This document shows positions 24,105 to 33,266 of a stretch of DNA of 36,775 nucleotides, one piece after another. A program made the position numbers and the translations under genes. This DNA comes from Nocardia sp. MH4 (GTDB taxonomy: Bacteria > Actinomycetota > Actinomycetes > Mycobacteriales > Mycobacteriaceae): positions 1 through 36,775 of the forward strand of contig NZ_LPNR01000064.1 of assembly GCF_019266065.1 (NCBI RefSeq), given 5' to 3'. Position 1 is the stretch's first letter. Every line of letters starts with the position of its first letter. The notes beneath the pieces are model-generated. The model was not told the origin of the DNA, did no database searches, and saw only the letters and a list, made by a program, of their open reading frames with translations.

Positions 24105-24641
24105 TCAGGGCTCGCGGACGAAGTCGTCCAGGTGGTCCCTGACGTAGTCGAGGACGCGCTGTTCGAAATCGGCGGGTTCGTTGATGTCGTAGATCTCGTC
24201 GGGGTCGTCGGCGCGAGCGCCGTCGGGGCGGCGGATCTGGCCCGGGTTGGCCAGGGTCTGGTGTTCGTCGTCGAAGAAGCGGTCCAGGGCGTCGTCGGGG
24301 GAGCTGGGAGAGGCGTCGCGGGCGGCCAGGATCGCGGCGGCGGCCAGGCGTGGCATGCCCGCCGCGCGCAAACCCCGTGTGGCCCAGGGGAGCTCACCGC
24401 GACGGGTGCGCAGGTAGCCGCTGAAGCCGGTGTCCAGGACGCTGGTGTGCAGGCTCGACAGGGCCAGCAGGTGGGCGAAGGCGGGCGGGAGTTCGGCGAA
24501 GGCGCCGGCGCCGCGGCGCTGCAATTCGTCGGTGACGGGGTTGGACCAGAAGACGATGTCGGCGGCGTCGTGGATGCTGTCGAGATCGGCCAGCGCCGCC
24601 CGCAGGCGGGCGCGGGCCTGCGCCGGGAATCGGTAGTCCAT
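24105..24641 (-). CDS. Hypothetical protein, distantly DUF4375 (DMP19)-like
   Basis: A 178-residue acidic, mostly helical protein without membrane segments. DTGFSGYLRTRRGELPWATRGLRAAGMPRLAAAAILAAR (about 70-108) resembles the core of DUF4375 proteins, in which a Gly-rich F-x-x-Y segment precedes two helices. The match is by eye and weak. The C-terminus has an acidic stretch (RADDPDEIYDINEPADFEQ). ATG 24641 has TAGCCT six bases upstream. It sits between dinG and pncA on the same strand but with gaps of 125 and 76 bases, so it is probably transcribed separately. Confidence 0.7.
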   Translation of the reverse strand: MDYRFPAQARARLRAALADLDSIHDAADIVFWSNPVTDELQRRGAGAFAELPPAFAHLLALSSLHTSVLDTGFSGYLRTRRGELPWATRGLRAAGMPRLAAAAILAARDASPSSPDDALDRFFDDEHQTLANPGQIRRPDGARADDPDEIYDINEPADFEQRVLDYVRDHLDDFVREP

Positions 24642-24647
24642 GGGTGC

Positions 24648-24653
24648 AGGCTA
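24648..24653 (-). promoter_or_regulatory. -10 element of the gene starting at 24641
   Basis: TAGCCT on the minus strand, six bases before the ATG. Confidence 0.5.
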
Positions 24654-24717
24654 GCCGCGTCCCGGCCGCTCGCCGCGGGTCGCCCGTCCTCGTCCCCGGG
24701 TGTGCCTGCGAGAGAGT

Positions 24718-25284
24718 TCAGCCGCGAAGCTCGCCCGACAACGCGACGCCCGCTTCGCGCAGCGCGGACAGCGCGGCGGTGACCGTCGCCGGGGCGACGC
24801 CCGCGGTGAGGTCGAGCAGGACGCGGGTGTCGAACCCCGCGGCGCGGGCATCGAGCGCGGTGGCGCGCACGCAGTGGTCGGTGGCGATGCCGACGACGTC
24901 GACGCGGTCGATGTCACGGGCACGCAGCCAGTCCGCCAGGGTGCTGCCGTCGGCGGCCGCGCCTTCGAAACCGGAGTAGGCGGCGGAGTACTCGCCCTTG
25001 GAGAAGACCTCCTGGACCGGGCCGAGATCCAGCGCCGGGTGGAAATCCGCGCCCGGCGTGCCGACCCGGCAGTGCGGGGGCCAGGTGTCGACGTAGTCGG
25101 GCTCGGTGGAGAAATGCGGGCCGGGATCGACGTGGTAGTCCCTGGTCGCGACCACCGCGTCGTAGTCGTGCGTGGCCACGAACTCGCTGATGGCCGCCGC
25201 CACCGCGGCGCCTCCCGCGACAGCCAGTGCCCCGCCCTCGCAGAAGTCGTTCTGCACATCCACGATCACCAGACCGCGTGCCAT
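24718..25284 (-). CDS. pncA: Nicotinamidase/pyrazinamidase
   Basis: A 188-residue isochorismatase-fold hydrolase that converts nicotinamide to nicotinate. The catalytic triad D9, K96 and C138 and the metal ligands D49, H51, H57 and H71 are all present at nearly the same positions as in M. tuberculosis PncA. ATG 25284 is chosen over an in-frame upstream start (25305) because GGAGG lies six bases before it and the family begins MARALIIVDVQ. Next upstream on the same strand is pncB, whose enzyme uses the nicotinate product. In M. tuberculosis pncA is elsewhere in the genome. The enzyme should also hydrolyse pyrazinamide, by family knowledge. Confidence 0.95.
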   Translation of the reverse strand: MARGLVIVDVQNDFCEGGALAVAGGAAVAAAISEFVATHDYDAVVATRDYHVDPGPHFSTEPDYVDTWPPHCRVGTPGADFHPALDLGPVQEVFSKGEYSAAYSGFEGAAADGSTLADWLRARDIDRVDVVGIATDHCVRATALDARAAGFDTRVLLDLTAGVAPATVTAALSALREAGVALSGELRG

Positions 25285-25426
25285 GGCGTCCTCCACTTCC
25301 TCCACCGGTTCGAGCCGCGCGTGCGGGCGCGTCGTGTGCCGCGCGGAACTCCGACGACATCATTGTCCGCTGCGCCGACCCGCACGGCCACTCGGCCGCG
25401 TCGCTCCGGCCGCTGTCGTGGCGCGG

Positions 25427-26740
25427 TCAGCCCAGGAACGTCGTCGGCACCGCGGGCTCGCCCGCCGACAGCTTGAGCCCCTCCCACGGCAGGCTGACCA
25501 GCCCGCGCGCGACCAGCTCCCGGCTCTGCGCCAGCGTCGCGACGCCGTCGACCACCGTGCCCTTGCGAACCAGCGGCACCAGCAGCTCCCTGGCCTGGAA
25601 ACCGTTGGTGGCCGGGGTTTCTCCGTCGGCGGGGTAGACGATCTCCTCGACGATCGTGCCGGTCGCGCGGGCCAGCCGCAACGCCTTCTTGGTGCCGCCG
25701 CGCGACTGCTTGTGACTGCTGCGCTTGGCCACCGGGACGCCGTCGACCTCGACCAGCTTGTAGACCATGCCCGCGGTCGGGGCACCGGAACCGGTGACCA
25801 GTGAGGTGCCGACGCCGTAGACGTCGACCGGTTCGGCGCGCAGGGCCGCGATCGCGTACTCGTCCAGATCGCCGGAGACCACGATGCGGGTGCCGGTGGC
25901 GCCGAGGCCGTCGAGCTGGTCGCGGACCTGCCTGGCCAGCACACCGAGATCGCCGGAATCGATCCGCACGCCGCCCAGCTCGGTGCCGGCGACCTCGATC
26001 GCGGTCGCGACGCCCCGGGTGATGTCGAAGGTGTCGACGAGCAGGGTGGTGCCGACGCCGAGCGCGTCGACCTGGCTGCGGAACGCGGCCGCCTCGTGCT
26101 CGCCGTCGGCGCCGCTGTGCAGCAGGGTGAACGCGTGCGCGCTGGTGCCCGCGCCGGGCACGCCGAAGTCGCGCACGGCCGCCAGATTGGAGGTGGCGTC
26201 GAAGCCGGCCAGGTAGGCGGCGCGGGAACTGGACGGCGCGGCCAGTTCGTGGGTGCGCCGCGAGCCCATCTCGATCATCCGCCTGCCCGCCGCCGCGCTC
26301 ACCATGCGCGCGGCCGCCGAAGCGATGGCGCTGTCGTGATTGAGGATCGACAGGGCCAGCGTCTCCAGCAGCACACACTCGGCGAAACTGCCGCGCACGG
26401 ACAGGATCGGCGAGCCGGGGAAGTACAGCTCGCCCTCGGCGTAACCGTCGATATCGCCGGTGAAGCGATATTCCCGCAACCAGTCGACGGTGGCCGGGTC
26501 GAGGAACCGGGCGACCACGGCGAGTTCGGCCGGACCGAACCGGAAATCGGTCAGCGCCTCGAGCAGCCTGCCGGTACCGGCCACCACGCCGTAGCGGCGA
26601 CCGTGCGGCAAGCGCCGGGCGAACACCTCGAAGGTGCACTGCCGATGCGCCGAGCCGTCGGCCAGGGCGGCGGCGAGCATGGTCAGCTCGTACTGATCGG
26701 TCAGCAGCGCGGTGCTGGCGAACTCGTCACGGATCTGCAC
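25427..26740 (-). CDS. pncB: Nicotinate phosphoribosyltransferase
   Basis: A 437-residue enzyme making nicotinate mononucleotide from nicotinate and PRPP, the entry step of NAD salvage. Recognisable segments are [11 protein letters not shown] (about 10-20), [19 protein letters not shown] (about 36-54), the GSRRTHE loop near 158, [10 protein letters not shown] near 237, VRIDSGDL near 257 and [15 protein letters not shown] near 343. GTG 26740 is used because TACAGT lies seven bases upstream; a GTG at 26758 falls upstream of that -10. It is divergent from clpS with 61 bases between starts, as in M. tuberculosis (pncB1/Rv1331), and is followed after 142 bases by pncA. Confidence 0.93.
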   Translation of the reverse strand: MQIRDEFASTALLTDQYELTMLAAALADGSAHRQCTFEVFARRLPHGRRYGVVAGTGRLLEALTDFRFGPAELAVVARFLDPATVDWLREYRFTGDIDGYAEGELYFPGSPILSVRGSFAECVLLETLALSILNHDSAIASAAARMVSAAAGRRMIEMGSRRTHELAAPSSSRAAYLAGFDATSNLAAVRDFGVPGAGTSAHAFTLLHSGADGEHEAAAFRSQVDALGVGTTLLVDTFDITRGVATAIEVAGTELGGVRIDSGDLGVLARQVRDQLDGLGATGTRIVVSGDLDEYAIAALRAEPVDVYGVGTSLVTGSGAPTAGMVYKLVEVDGVPVAKRSSHKQSRGGTKKALRLARATGTIVEEIVYPADGETPATNGFQARELLVPLVRKGTVVDGVATLAQSRELVARGLVSLPWEGLKLSAGEPAVPTTFLG

Positions 26741-26747
26741 ACCGGAA

Positions 26748-26753
26748 ACTGTA
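26748..26753 (-). promoter_or_regulatory. -10 element of pncB
   Basis: TACAGT on the minus strand, seven bases before the GTG at 26740. The clpS -10 lies 36 bases away on the other strand, so the two promoters are back to back. Confidence 0.55.
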
Positions 26754-26788
26754 GTCACCGCGGGTGTTGTTTCTGCGTGGCCGCGTCG

Positions 26789-26794
26789 TACCCT
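26789..26794 (+). promoter_or_regulatory. -10 element of clpS
   Basis: TACCCT, seven bases before the ATG at 26802. Confidence 0.55.
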
Positions 26795-26801
26795 GGGTTT
26801 T

Positions 26802-27152
26802 ATGGCCGTGTGCAATCCCGTTCGAGCCGGCGCCGTCACCGACGCCGTGAACGCCGCACTGTCAGCGGCGCAAGCGACGCCGGAAGCGGTCGAACAGACC
26901 GAGATCCTCGAGGCCGAGGACCGACCCTGGGTGACCGTCGTCTGGGACGACCCGGTGAACCTCATGCACTACGTCACCTACATCTTCCAGAAGCTCTTCG
27001 GCTACAGCAAAGCCAAGGCGACCGAGCTGATGTTGCAGGTGCACAACGAGGGCAAGGCCGTCGTATCCTCCGGTTCCCGCGACAAGATGGAGCAGGACGT
27101 GCGCCGATTGCACGCGGCGGGACTCTGGGCAACCATGCAGCGAGACGACTGA
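26802..27152 (+). CDS. clpS: Clp protease adaptor ClpS
   Basis: A 116-residue adaptor that binds N-degron substrates and delivers them to the ClpC/ClpA-type unfoldase. The core starts at about residue 42 with [20 protein letters not shown], carrying the D-D-P-x-N and M-x-x-V positions that form the N-degron pocket. [11 protein letters not shown] and the C-terminal helix follow. The first 40 residues are an Ala-rich extension with little similarity to short ClpS proteins. It is the first gene of a same-strand run clpS, aosR, S58 peptidase, mec, cysO, cysM, with 13 bases to aosR. Confidence 0.93.
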   Translation: MAVCNPVRAGAVTDAVNAALSAAQATPEAVEQTEILEAEDRPWVTVVWDDPVNLMHYVTYIFQKLFGYSKAKATELMLQVHNEGKAVVSSGSRDKMEQDVRRLHAAGLWATMQRDD

Positions 27153-27153
27153 G

Positions 27154-27159
27154 TACCGT
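27154..27159 (+). promoter_or_regulatory. -10 element of aosR
   Basis: TACCGT, six bases before the GTG at 27166, in the 13-base gap after clpS. It suggests an internal promoter within the run. Confidence 0.5.
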
Positions 27160-27165
27160 AGCCCT

Positions 27166-27735
27166 GTGCGCAAGTGGAGCAGGAAGAACTCACTGAGTGG
27201 CCTGAAGCTTCGTTCCGAGATGGACGAGCACGAGGCCACGGTGCTGCGCTCCCTGATCGGCGCCGTGTCCGGTCTGCTCAGCGACCGCGCCGCCGACGCG
27301 CCCGAGGACGAACTCGCCGCGCTGACCGGCCTGCGCACCGGCAACTCCACCCCGCCCGACGACCCGCAGCTGCTGCGCCTGCTGCCCGACTTCCACCGCG
27401 CCGAGCCCGGCTCGCCCGATGCCAAGCGCGCCGACCTCAACTCCGCGCTGCGCAGCCTGCACGAGCCCGAGATCATCGACGCGAAACTGGCCGCGGGCCG
27501 GGTCGTGCTGGACAGCTGTCCCGAGGTCGGCGGCAAGATCGTGCTCACCCCGGAACAGGCCGACGCCTGGCTGGCCGCGCTCACCGACGTGCGCTTGGCG
27601 CTGGGCACCCTGCTCGACATCGACGACGACACGCCCGACCACTTCGATCCGAGTGATCCGCGCGCGCCGCATCTGGACGTCTACCACTGGCTGACCTGGA
27701 TGCAGGACTCGCTGTTGCAGGCGCTCGCGCCCTGA
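27166..27735 (+). CDS. aosR: DUF2017 regulator AosR-like (Rv1332 counterpart)
   Basis: A 189-residue actinobacteria-specific protein. Conserved blocks are the MRKWSRKNS opening, HEATVLRSLIGAVSGLLSDR (22-41), RRLLPDF-type RLLPDFHRAEPG (71-83), LNSALRSLHEPEIIDAKL (91-108) and HLDVYHWLTWMQDSLL at the end. Rv1332 was reported as AosR, a redox-sensing factor that raises expression of the mec-cysO-cysM operon under oxidative stress. The same operon lies two genes downstream here, which supports the assignment. Only one cysteine (C118) is present, so an intramolecular disulfide is not possible in this protein. Confidence 0.82.
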   Translation: MRKWSRKNSLSGLKLRSEMDEHEATVLRSLIGAVSGLLSDRAADAPEDELAALTGLRTGNSTPPDDPQLLRLLPDFHRAEPGSPDAKRADLNSALRSLHEPEIIDAKLAAGRVVLDSCPEVGGKIVLTPEQADAWLAALTDVRLALGTLLDIDDDTPDHFDPSDPRAPHLDVYHWLTWMQDSLLQALAP

Positions 27736-27746
27736 TTTCGGCGGGT

Positions 27747-27752
27747 TAGGGT
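27747..27752 (+). promoter_or_regulatory. -10 element of the S58 peptidase gene
   Basis: TAGGGT, six bases before the ATG at 27759. Confidence 0.5.
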
Positions 27753-27758
27753 CGGGGA

Positions 27759-28859
27759 ATGCGCAGTGCTCCCGGTCCACGGAACTCGATCACCGATGTG
27801 GCGGGCGTGCTGGTCGGCCATCACCAGGTGCTCGACGACGACGTCACCCTGGGTACCGGCGCCGCGACCGGCTGCACCGTGGTGCGCGTCCCCGGCGGCG
27901 CGACCGCCGCGGTGGACGTGCGCGGCGGCGGACCGGGCACGAGGGAGACCGATCTGCTCGACCCGGCCAATACCGTCCGTCAGCTGAACGCGGTCCTGCT
28001 CACCGGCGGCAGCGCGTACGGGCTGGCCGCCGCCGACGGCGTGATGCGCTGGTCGGAGGAGCACGGCGAGGGCATCCCGATGGACCCGGCCGATCCGAGC
28101 CGGGTGGTGCCGATCGTGCCCGCCGCGGTGATCTTCGACCTGCCGGTGGGGGCGTGGCACATCCGGCCCGACGCCGACTTCGGATTCCTCGCGGCCGAGG
28201 CGGCCGCCGCCGATTTCGCGCGCGGCACCGCCGGGGCGGGGGTCGGCGCGCGCGCCGGTGCGCTCAAGGGCGGAATCGGTTCGGCGAGTGTCGTTCTCGC
28301 CGACGGGCCGGGCGCCGGGGTGACAGTCGGGGCGGTGATCGTCGCCAATCCCGTCGGCTCGGTGGTCGATCCGCGCACCGGGCTGCTGTGGGGCGCAGGC
28401 ACCGACGGGCCCGATTTCTTCGGGCTGCGGCCCGGAACCGCGGCCGAGATCGCCGCGCTCGACGCCCTGCCGGTGAAGGGCACCGTGCTCAACACGACCA
28501 TCGGCGTGGTCGCCACCGACGCCGCGCTCGACCCGGTCGCCTGTCACAGGCTGGCCACCACCGCGCACGACGGGCTGGCCCGCGCGATCCGGCCGGTGCA
28601 TTCCCCGCTCGACGGTGACACCCTGTTCGCGCTGTCCACCGCCGCGATCGAGGTGCCGCCGATCCCGCTGCCCGGCGCGTTCCCCGGCGATCTGCTGCTG
28701 CTCGACCAGTTGTGCACGGCCGCGGCCGTGGTCGTGGAGCGGGCTGTCGTCGACGCCGTGCTCAGCGCGACCTCGATCGCCGGGATCCCGGCCTATCGAG
28801 ATCTGTTCCCGCGCCGACTCCCCGCAGGTGGGGGCCGGGGTGCGCGCGGCGCGGAATAG
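27759..28859 (+). CDS. P1/S58-family (DmpA-like) peptidase
   Basis: A 366-residue Ntn-hydrolase precursor of the DmpA/BapA family, which self-cleaves and acts as an aminopeptidase, some members on beta-amino acids. NSITDVAGVLVGHHQVLDDD (9-28) is the family N-terminus, RGGGPGTRETDLLDP is near 55, and LLTGGSAYGLAAADGVMRW is near 88. The predicted self-cleavage site lies in GTVLNTTIGVVATDAAL (about 245): Asn precedes a Thr, so the nucleophile would be Thr rather than the Ser of DmpA. It is the counterpart of Rv1333 and lies between aosR and mec. The C-terminal 15 residues are Gly/Arg rich. Confidence 0.88.
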   Translation: MRSAPGPRNSITDVAGVLVGHHQVLDDDVTLGTGAATGCTVVRVPGGATAAVDVRGGGPGTRETDLLDPANTVRQLNAVLLTGGSAYGLAAADGVMRWSEEHGEGIPMDPADPSRVVPIVPAAVIFDLPVGAWHIRPDADFGFLAAEAAAADFARGTAGAGVGARAGALKGGIGSASVVLADGPGAGVTVGAVIVANPVGSVVDPRTGLLWGAGTDGPDFFGLRPGTAAEIAALDALPVKGTVLNTTIGVVATDAALDPVACHRLATTAHDGLARAIRPVHSPLDGDTLFALSTAAIEVPPIPLPGAFPGDLLLLDQLCTAAAVVVERAVVDAVLSATSIAGIPAYRDLFPRRLPAGGGRGARGAE

Positions 28860-28864
28860 CCGAA

Positions 28865-28870
28865 TAGGGT
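28865..28870 (+). promoter_or_regulatory. -10 element of the mec-cysO-cysM operon
   Basis: TAGGGT directly after the peptidase stop codon predicts a transcript starting near 28877, about 60 bases before mec. Confidence 0.45.
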
Positions 28871-28877
28871 GGGTCGT

Positions 28878-28897
28878 TGTCGAGGTGGTGCTCGACA
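28878..28897. repeat. Inverted repeat in the mec leader
   Basis: TGTCGAG (28878-28884) is repeated in reverse as CTCGACA (28891-28897) around a 6-base spacer. It lies at the predicted 5' end of the mec transcript. It could be an operator, for instance for AosR, or a 5' mRNA hairpin. Confidence 0.5.
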
Positions 28898-28937
28898 GCA
28901 CGCAGTCAGGTTTGTGGAAAGGGTCGAGGAAGTGCTG

Positions 28938-29351
28938 GTGATCAGGGCCGATCTCGTGGACGCGATGGTGGCGCACGCGCGCGCCGACCACCCGGACGAG
29001 GCCTGCGGCATCATCGCCGGACCCGAGGGCAGCGACCGGCCGGAACGCTTCGTCGCCATGGTCAACGCCGAACGTTCGCCCACGTTCTACCGCTTCGATT
29101 CCGGGGAGCAGTTGAAGGTCTGGCGCGCGATGGACGAGGCCGACGAGACCCCCGTGGTCGTCTACCACTCGCACACCGCGACCGAGGCCTACCCGAGCCG
29201 TACCGACATCTCCTACGCCTCCGAGCCGTTCGCGCACTATGTGCTGATCTCCACCCGCGACCCGGAGCGGCACGAACTGCGCAGCTACCGCATCGTCGAC
29301 GGCGAGGTCACCGAAGAGCCCGTGCGGATCGTCGATTCCTACGACGCCTGA
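28938..29351 (+). CDS. mec: JAMM metallopeptidase Mec (CysO-cysteine hydrolase)
   Basis: A 137-residue zinc peptidase that frees cysteine from the CysO-cysteine adduct and regenerates CysO. The JAMM residues are complete: E21 in DEACG, H77 and H79 in YHSHT, S87 and D90 in YPSRTD. GTG 28938 is chosen because GAGGA (28926-28930) stands seven bases upstream; GTG 28932 gives the longer MLVIRADL start seen in M. tuberculosis and is nearly as plausible. cysO begins 34 bases later with its own ribosome site, and cysM follows. Given the tail on CysO in this genome, Mec might also trim that tail. Confidence 0.93.
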   Translation: MIRADLVDAMVAHARADHPDEACGIIAGPEGSDRPERFVAMVNAERSPTFYRFDSGEQLKVWRAMDEADETPVVVYHSHTATEAYPSRTDISYASEPFAHYVLISTRDPERHELRSYRIVDGEVTEEPVRIVDSYDA

Positions 29352-29385
29352 ACCCACCGAACGAAGTCACACCCGAGGAGTCCCC

Positions 29386-30703
<1,318 letters not shown>

Positions 30704-30711
30704 GTTGTCGG

Positions 30712-30731
30712 AGCGCTGGCGCGCGCGACGG
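30712..30731 (+). repeat. GC-rich 20-mer, right copy of the pair flanking cysM
   Basis: AGCGCTGGCGCGCGCGACGG, 8 bases after the cysM stop. The preceding GG plus its first 13 bases recur identically at 24016-24030 between dinG and the next gene. Confidence 0.6.
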
Positions 30732-30868
30732 CCGCTGCGCGGCCTGCCCTCCCTAGGGGTCGGGCGTGCGGGCTGGGTACGTGGGTGCGTGGTCGAGTCG
30801 GGGCGGGCCTACGGGGGCGGGTGTTTCGGTACCCTGGCTTCTGTAGTGGCCCGGCCCGAGTGGAGGCG

Positions 30869-31594
30869 ATGTCGGTGAGCGGTGGCGGAGGAATCGGAGC
30901 CTCGTTCGATCCGGATCGGATCGCCGGGCTGCGGGGACGGCCCGGCGCGACCCCACCCGCACGGCGCGAGGGCGTCCGGGCGTGGACGCGCGCTGCGGTC
31001 GTGATCGTCGGGTTCGTCGGGTCGTTGTATGTGATCGAGGGCGTCGACGCGGTGCTCTCGCACGACCGGCCGACGGGGGCGCCCGGTCAGCTCGACGCGG
31101 GCGGGATCGAACCCCGCGAACTCGACGGCCTCGACGGCATCGTGTGGGCCCCGTTGCTGCACGGCGGCTGGGATCACCTGATGGCCAACACGCTGCCACT
31201 GCTGATCCTCGGTTTCCTGGTGCTGCTGTCCGGGATCGGGCGCGGTATCGCGGCCACGGCGATCATCTGGGTGGTCGCCGGTGTCGGCACCTGGCTGACC
31301 GGCTCGTCGGGCAGCGTGCACGTCGGCGCGTCGTCGCTGGTGTTCGGCTGGCTGACGTATCTGATCTGCCGTGGGTGGTTCGCCCGCAATGTGGGGCAGA
31401 TCGTGCTCGGCGTGGTGATCTTCGCGCTCTACGGCTCGATGCTGTGGGGCGTGCTGCCCAGTGACCCCCTAATTTCTTGGCAGGGACATCTTTTCGGGGC
31501 GGTGGGTGGAGTCCTCGCGGGCTGGGTACTCTCTGGTGATGAACGTCGACGCCGCCGTGGAGCATCGGTCGGCCGCGCAGAACCTACGCGGTAG
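30869..31594 (+). CDS. Rhomboid-family intramembrane serine protease
   Basis: A 241-residue protein with six predicted membrane helices after a 38-residue cytoplasmic Gly/Arg-rich N-terminus. The catalytic Ser is S155 in VHVGASSLVFGW and the His is H207 in WQGHLFGAVGG; HLMANTLPLLILG (103-115) supplies the conserved Asn of the oxyanion region. The active-site motif is G-A-S-S, differing from the common G-x-S-G. ATG 30869 has GGAGG four bases upstream. It is the counterpart of Rv1337. In M. tuberculosis murI comes next; here the phosphodiesterase gene follows directly. Confidence 0.88.
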   Translation: MSVSGGGGIGASFDPDRIAGLRGRPGATPPARREGVRAWTRAAVVIVGFVGSLYVIEGVDAVLSHDRPTGAPGQLDAGGIEPRELDGLDGIVWAPLLHGGWDHLMANTLPLLILGFLVLLSGIGRGIAATAIIWVVAGVGTWLTGSSGSVHVGASSLVFGWLTYLICRGWFARNVGQIVLGVVIFALYGSMLWGVLPSDPLISWQGHLFGAVGGVLAGWVLSGDERRRRRGASVGRAEPTR

Positions 31595-31663
31595 CCGGGG
31601 ATCCGGTCTGGAAAATGGGGGGATCCTGCATTGAGCACCAGCACGTCGTGGCAGCATGGGGGC

Positions 31664-32428
31664 ATGCGCCTTACCGTCCTCGGGTGCTCGGGCAGCGTGT
31701 CCGGCCCGGATTCCCCAGCGTCGGGTTACCTGCTGACGGGTCCCGATATGAGGCCGACCGTCATCGACTTCGGTCCCGGCATCTTCGGCGCGCTGCAGAA
31801 GTACCTGAACCCGGGTGACGTCGACATCTTCCTGACCCATCTGCACGCGGATCACTGCCTCGATCTGCCCGCGCTGCTGGTGTGGCGTCGCTACCATCCC
31901 AATCCGCCGCAGGGCCTGGCGCTGGTGCGCGGTCCCTCCGACGCCGCGCTGCGCATCGGCAACGCCTCCGCCGAGATCGGCGGCGAGACCGACGACTGGT
32001 CCGACGTGATCGACTCGCAGGCCTGGGTCGAGAACGTGCCCGTCCCCTTCGGTCCCGGCCACACCGTCGAGGCCCGCCGGATGTATCACCCGCCGGAGTC
32101 CTACGGCCTGCGCATCACCGCCGCGGACGGCCGCGTCTTCGTCTACACCGGCGACACCGCCATGTGCGATGCCGTCGTCGAGCTAGCCGAAGGCGCCGAT
32201 GTGCTGATGGCCGAAGCCTCGTGGACCCACGATCCGGCCAATCGCCCTCCCGGCATTCACCTTTCGGGCACCGAGGCGGGCGAGATCGCCACCCGCGCGG
32301 GCGCCAAGGAACTGCTGCTCACCCATATTCCCCCGTGGACCTCGCGCGAGGATGTCATCGCCGAGGCCAAGGCCGCGTTCGCCGGCCCGGTCCACGCGGT
32401 CTCGCCCGGCGAAACCTTCGACCTGTAG
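31664..32428 (+). CDS. Metallo-beta-lactamase-fold hydrolase, Rv1339-type (cyclic-nucleotide phosphodiesterase)
   Basis: A 254-residue enzyme. The metal-binding motif is H59-L-H61-A-D63-H64 ([15 protein letters not shown]), with further ligands expected in [20 protein letters not shown] (His), [12 protein letters not shown] (Asp) and LLLTHIPPW (His). The [24 protein letters not shown] opening matches Rv1339, which was reported as an atypical class II cAMP phosphodiesterase; RNase Z-like folds are the wider family. ATG 31664 is chosen for this N-terminus and for CAGCAT six bases upstream. The reading frame also offers a TTG at 31631. Confidence 0.88.
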   Translation: MRLTVLGCSGSVSGPDSPASGYLLTGPDMRPTVIDFGPGIFGALQKYLNPGDVDIFLTHLHADHCLDLPALLVWRRYHPNPPQGLALVRGPSDAALRIGNASAEIGGETDDWSDVIDSQAWVENVPVPFGPGHTVEARRMYHPPESYGLRITAADGRVFVYTGDTAMCDAVVELAEGADVLMAEASWTHDPANRPPGIHLSGTEAGEIATRAGAKELLLTHIPPWTSREDVIAEAKAAFAGPVHAVSPGETFDL

Positions 32429-32486
32429 GACCGGCGAACAGTCGAGCTTCCCGACGACTCGCTGACTCCCGGGGACGTGGAACGGC

Positions 32487-32492
32487 TAGTGT
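32487..32492 (+). promoter_or_regulatory. -10 element of rphA-rdgB
   Basis: TAGTGT, seven bases before the GTG at 32500. Confidence 0.5.
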
Positions 32493-32499
32493 GTGTGCC

Positions 32500-33264
32500 G
32501 TGTCGAGACGAGCCGATGGCAGGGCGGATGACGAACTCCGCGAGGTAAGGATCACCCGTGGCTTCACCACGCATCCGGCGGGATCGGTGCTGGTCGAGTT
32601 CGGGCAGACCCGGGTGATGTGCACGGCTAGCGTCACCGAGGGTGTCCCGCCGTGGCGGCGGGATTCCGGGCTCGGCTGGCTCACCGCGGAGTACGCGATG
32701 CTGCCCGCCGCCACCCACACCCGCAGCGGGCGTGAATCGGTGAAGGGCAAGGTCGGCGGCCGGACCCAGGAGATCAGCCGCCTGATCGGGCGCTCGCTGC
32801 GCGCCTGCATCGACCTGGCCGCGCTGGGCGAGAACACCATCGCGCTGGACTGCGACGTGCTGCAGGCCGACGGCGGCACCCGTACCGCCGCCATCACCGG
32901 TGCGTACGTGGCGCTCTCGGACGCGGTGACCTACCTGGCCGCGGCGGGCAAACTGGCCGACCCGCAACCGATCTCGTGCATGATCGCCGCGGTGAGTGTC
33001 GGCGTGGTCGACGGCCGGGTGCGCCTCGACCTGCCCTACGAGGAGGATTCGCGCGCCGAGGTCGACATGAACGTGGTCGCCACCGACACCGGCACCCTGG
33101 TCGAGATCCAGGGCACCGGCGAGGGCGCGACGTTCCCGCGCTCGACCCTGGACAAGCTGCTCGATTCGGCGCTGGCCGGTTGTGAGCAGCTGTTCGCGGT
33201 GCAGAAGGAAGTCCTGGCGCAGCCCTACCCGGGTGCGCTGCCCGAGCCGGCCGGTAAGAAGTAG
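32500..33264 (+). CDS. rphA: Ribonuclease PH
   Basis: A 254-residue phosphorolytic exoribonuclease that trims tRNA 3' ends. The opening [37 protein letters not shown] (about 32-47), the [18 protein letters not shown] segment ([13 protein letters not shown], 62-74), [19 protein letters not shown] near 90 and [22 protein letters not shown] near 120 are all conserved. Phosphate-binding Arg residues are present. GTG 32500 follows a -10 hexamer by seven bases; the frame is open far upstream but that part overlaps the phosphodiesterase gene. rdgB starts 2 bases after the stop. Confidence 0.95.
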   Translation: MSRRADGRADDELREVRITRGFTTHPAGSVLVEFGQTRVMCTASVTEGVPPWRRDSGLGWLTAEYAMLPAATHTRSGRESVKGKVGGRTQEISRLIGRSLRACIDLAALGENTIALDCDVLQADGGTRTAAITGAYVALSDAVTYLAAAGKLADPQPISCMIAAVSVGVVDGRVRLDLPYEEDSRAEVDMNVVATDTGTLVEIQGTGEGATFPRSTLDKLLDSALAGCEQLFAVQKEVLAQPYPGALPEPAGKK

Positions 33265-33266
33265 CC

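Noticed and set aside
22132..24147. Plus-strand open frame of 671 codons opposite dinG
   Set aside because: DinG has intact helicase and Fe-S motifs throughout; the opposite frame is compositionally biased and has no start context.
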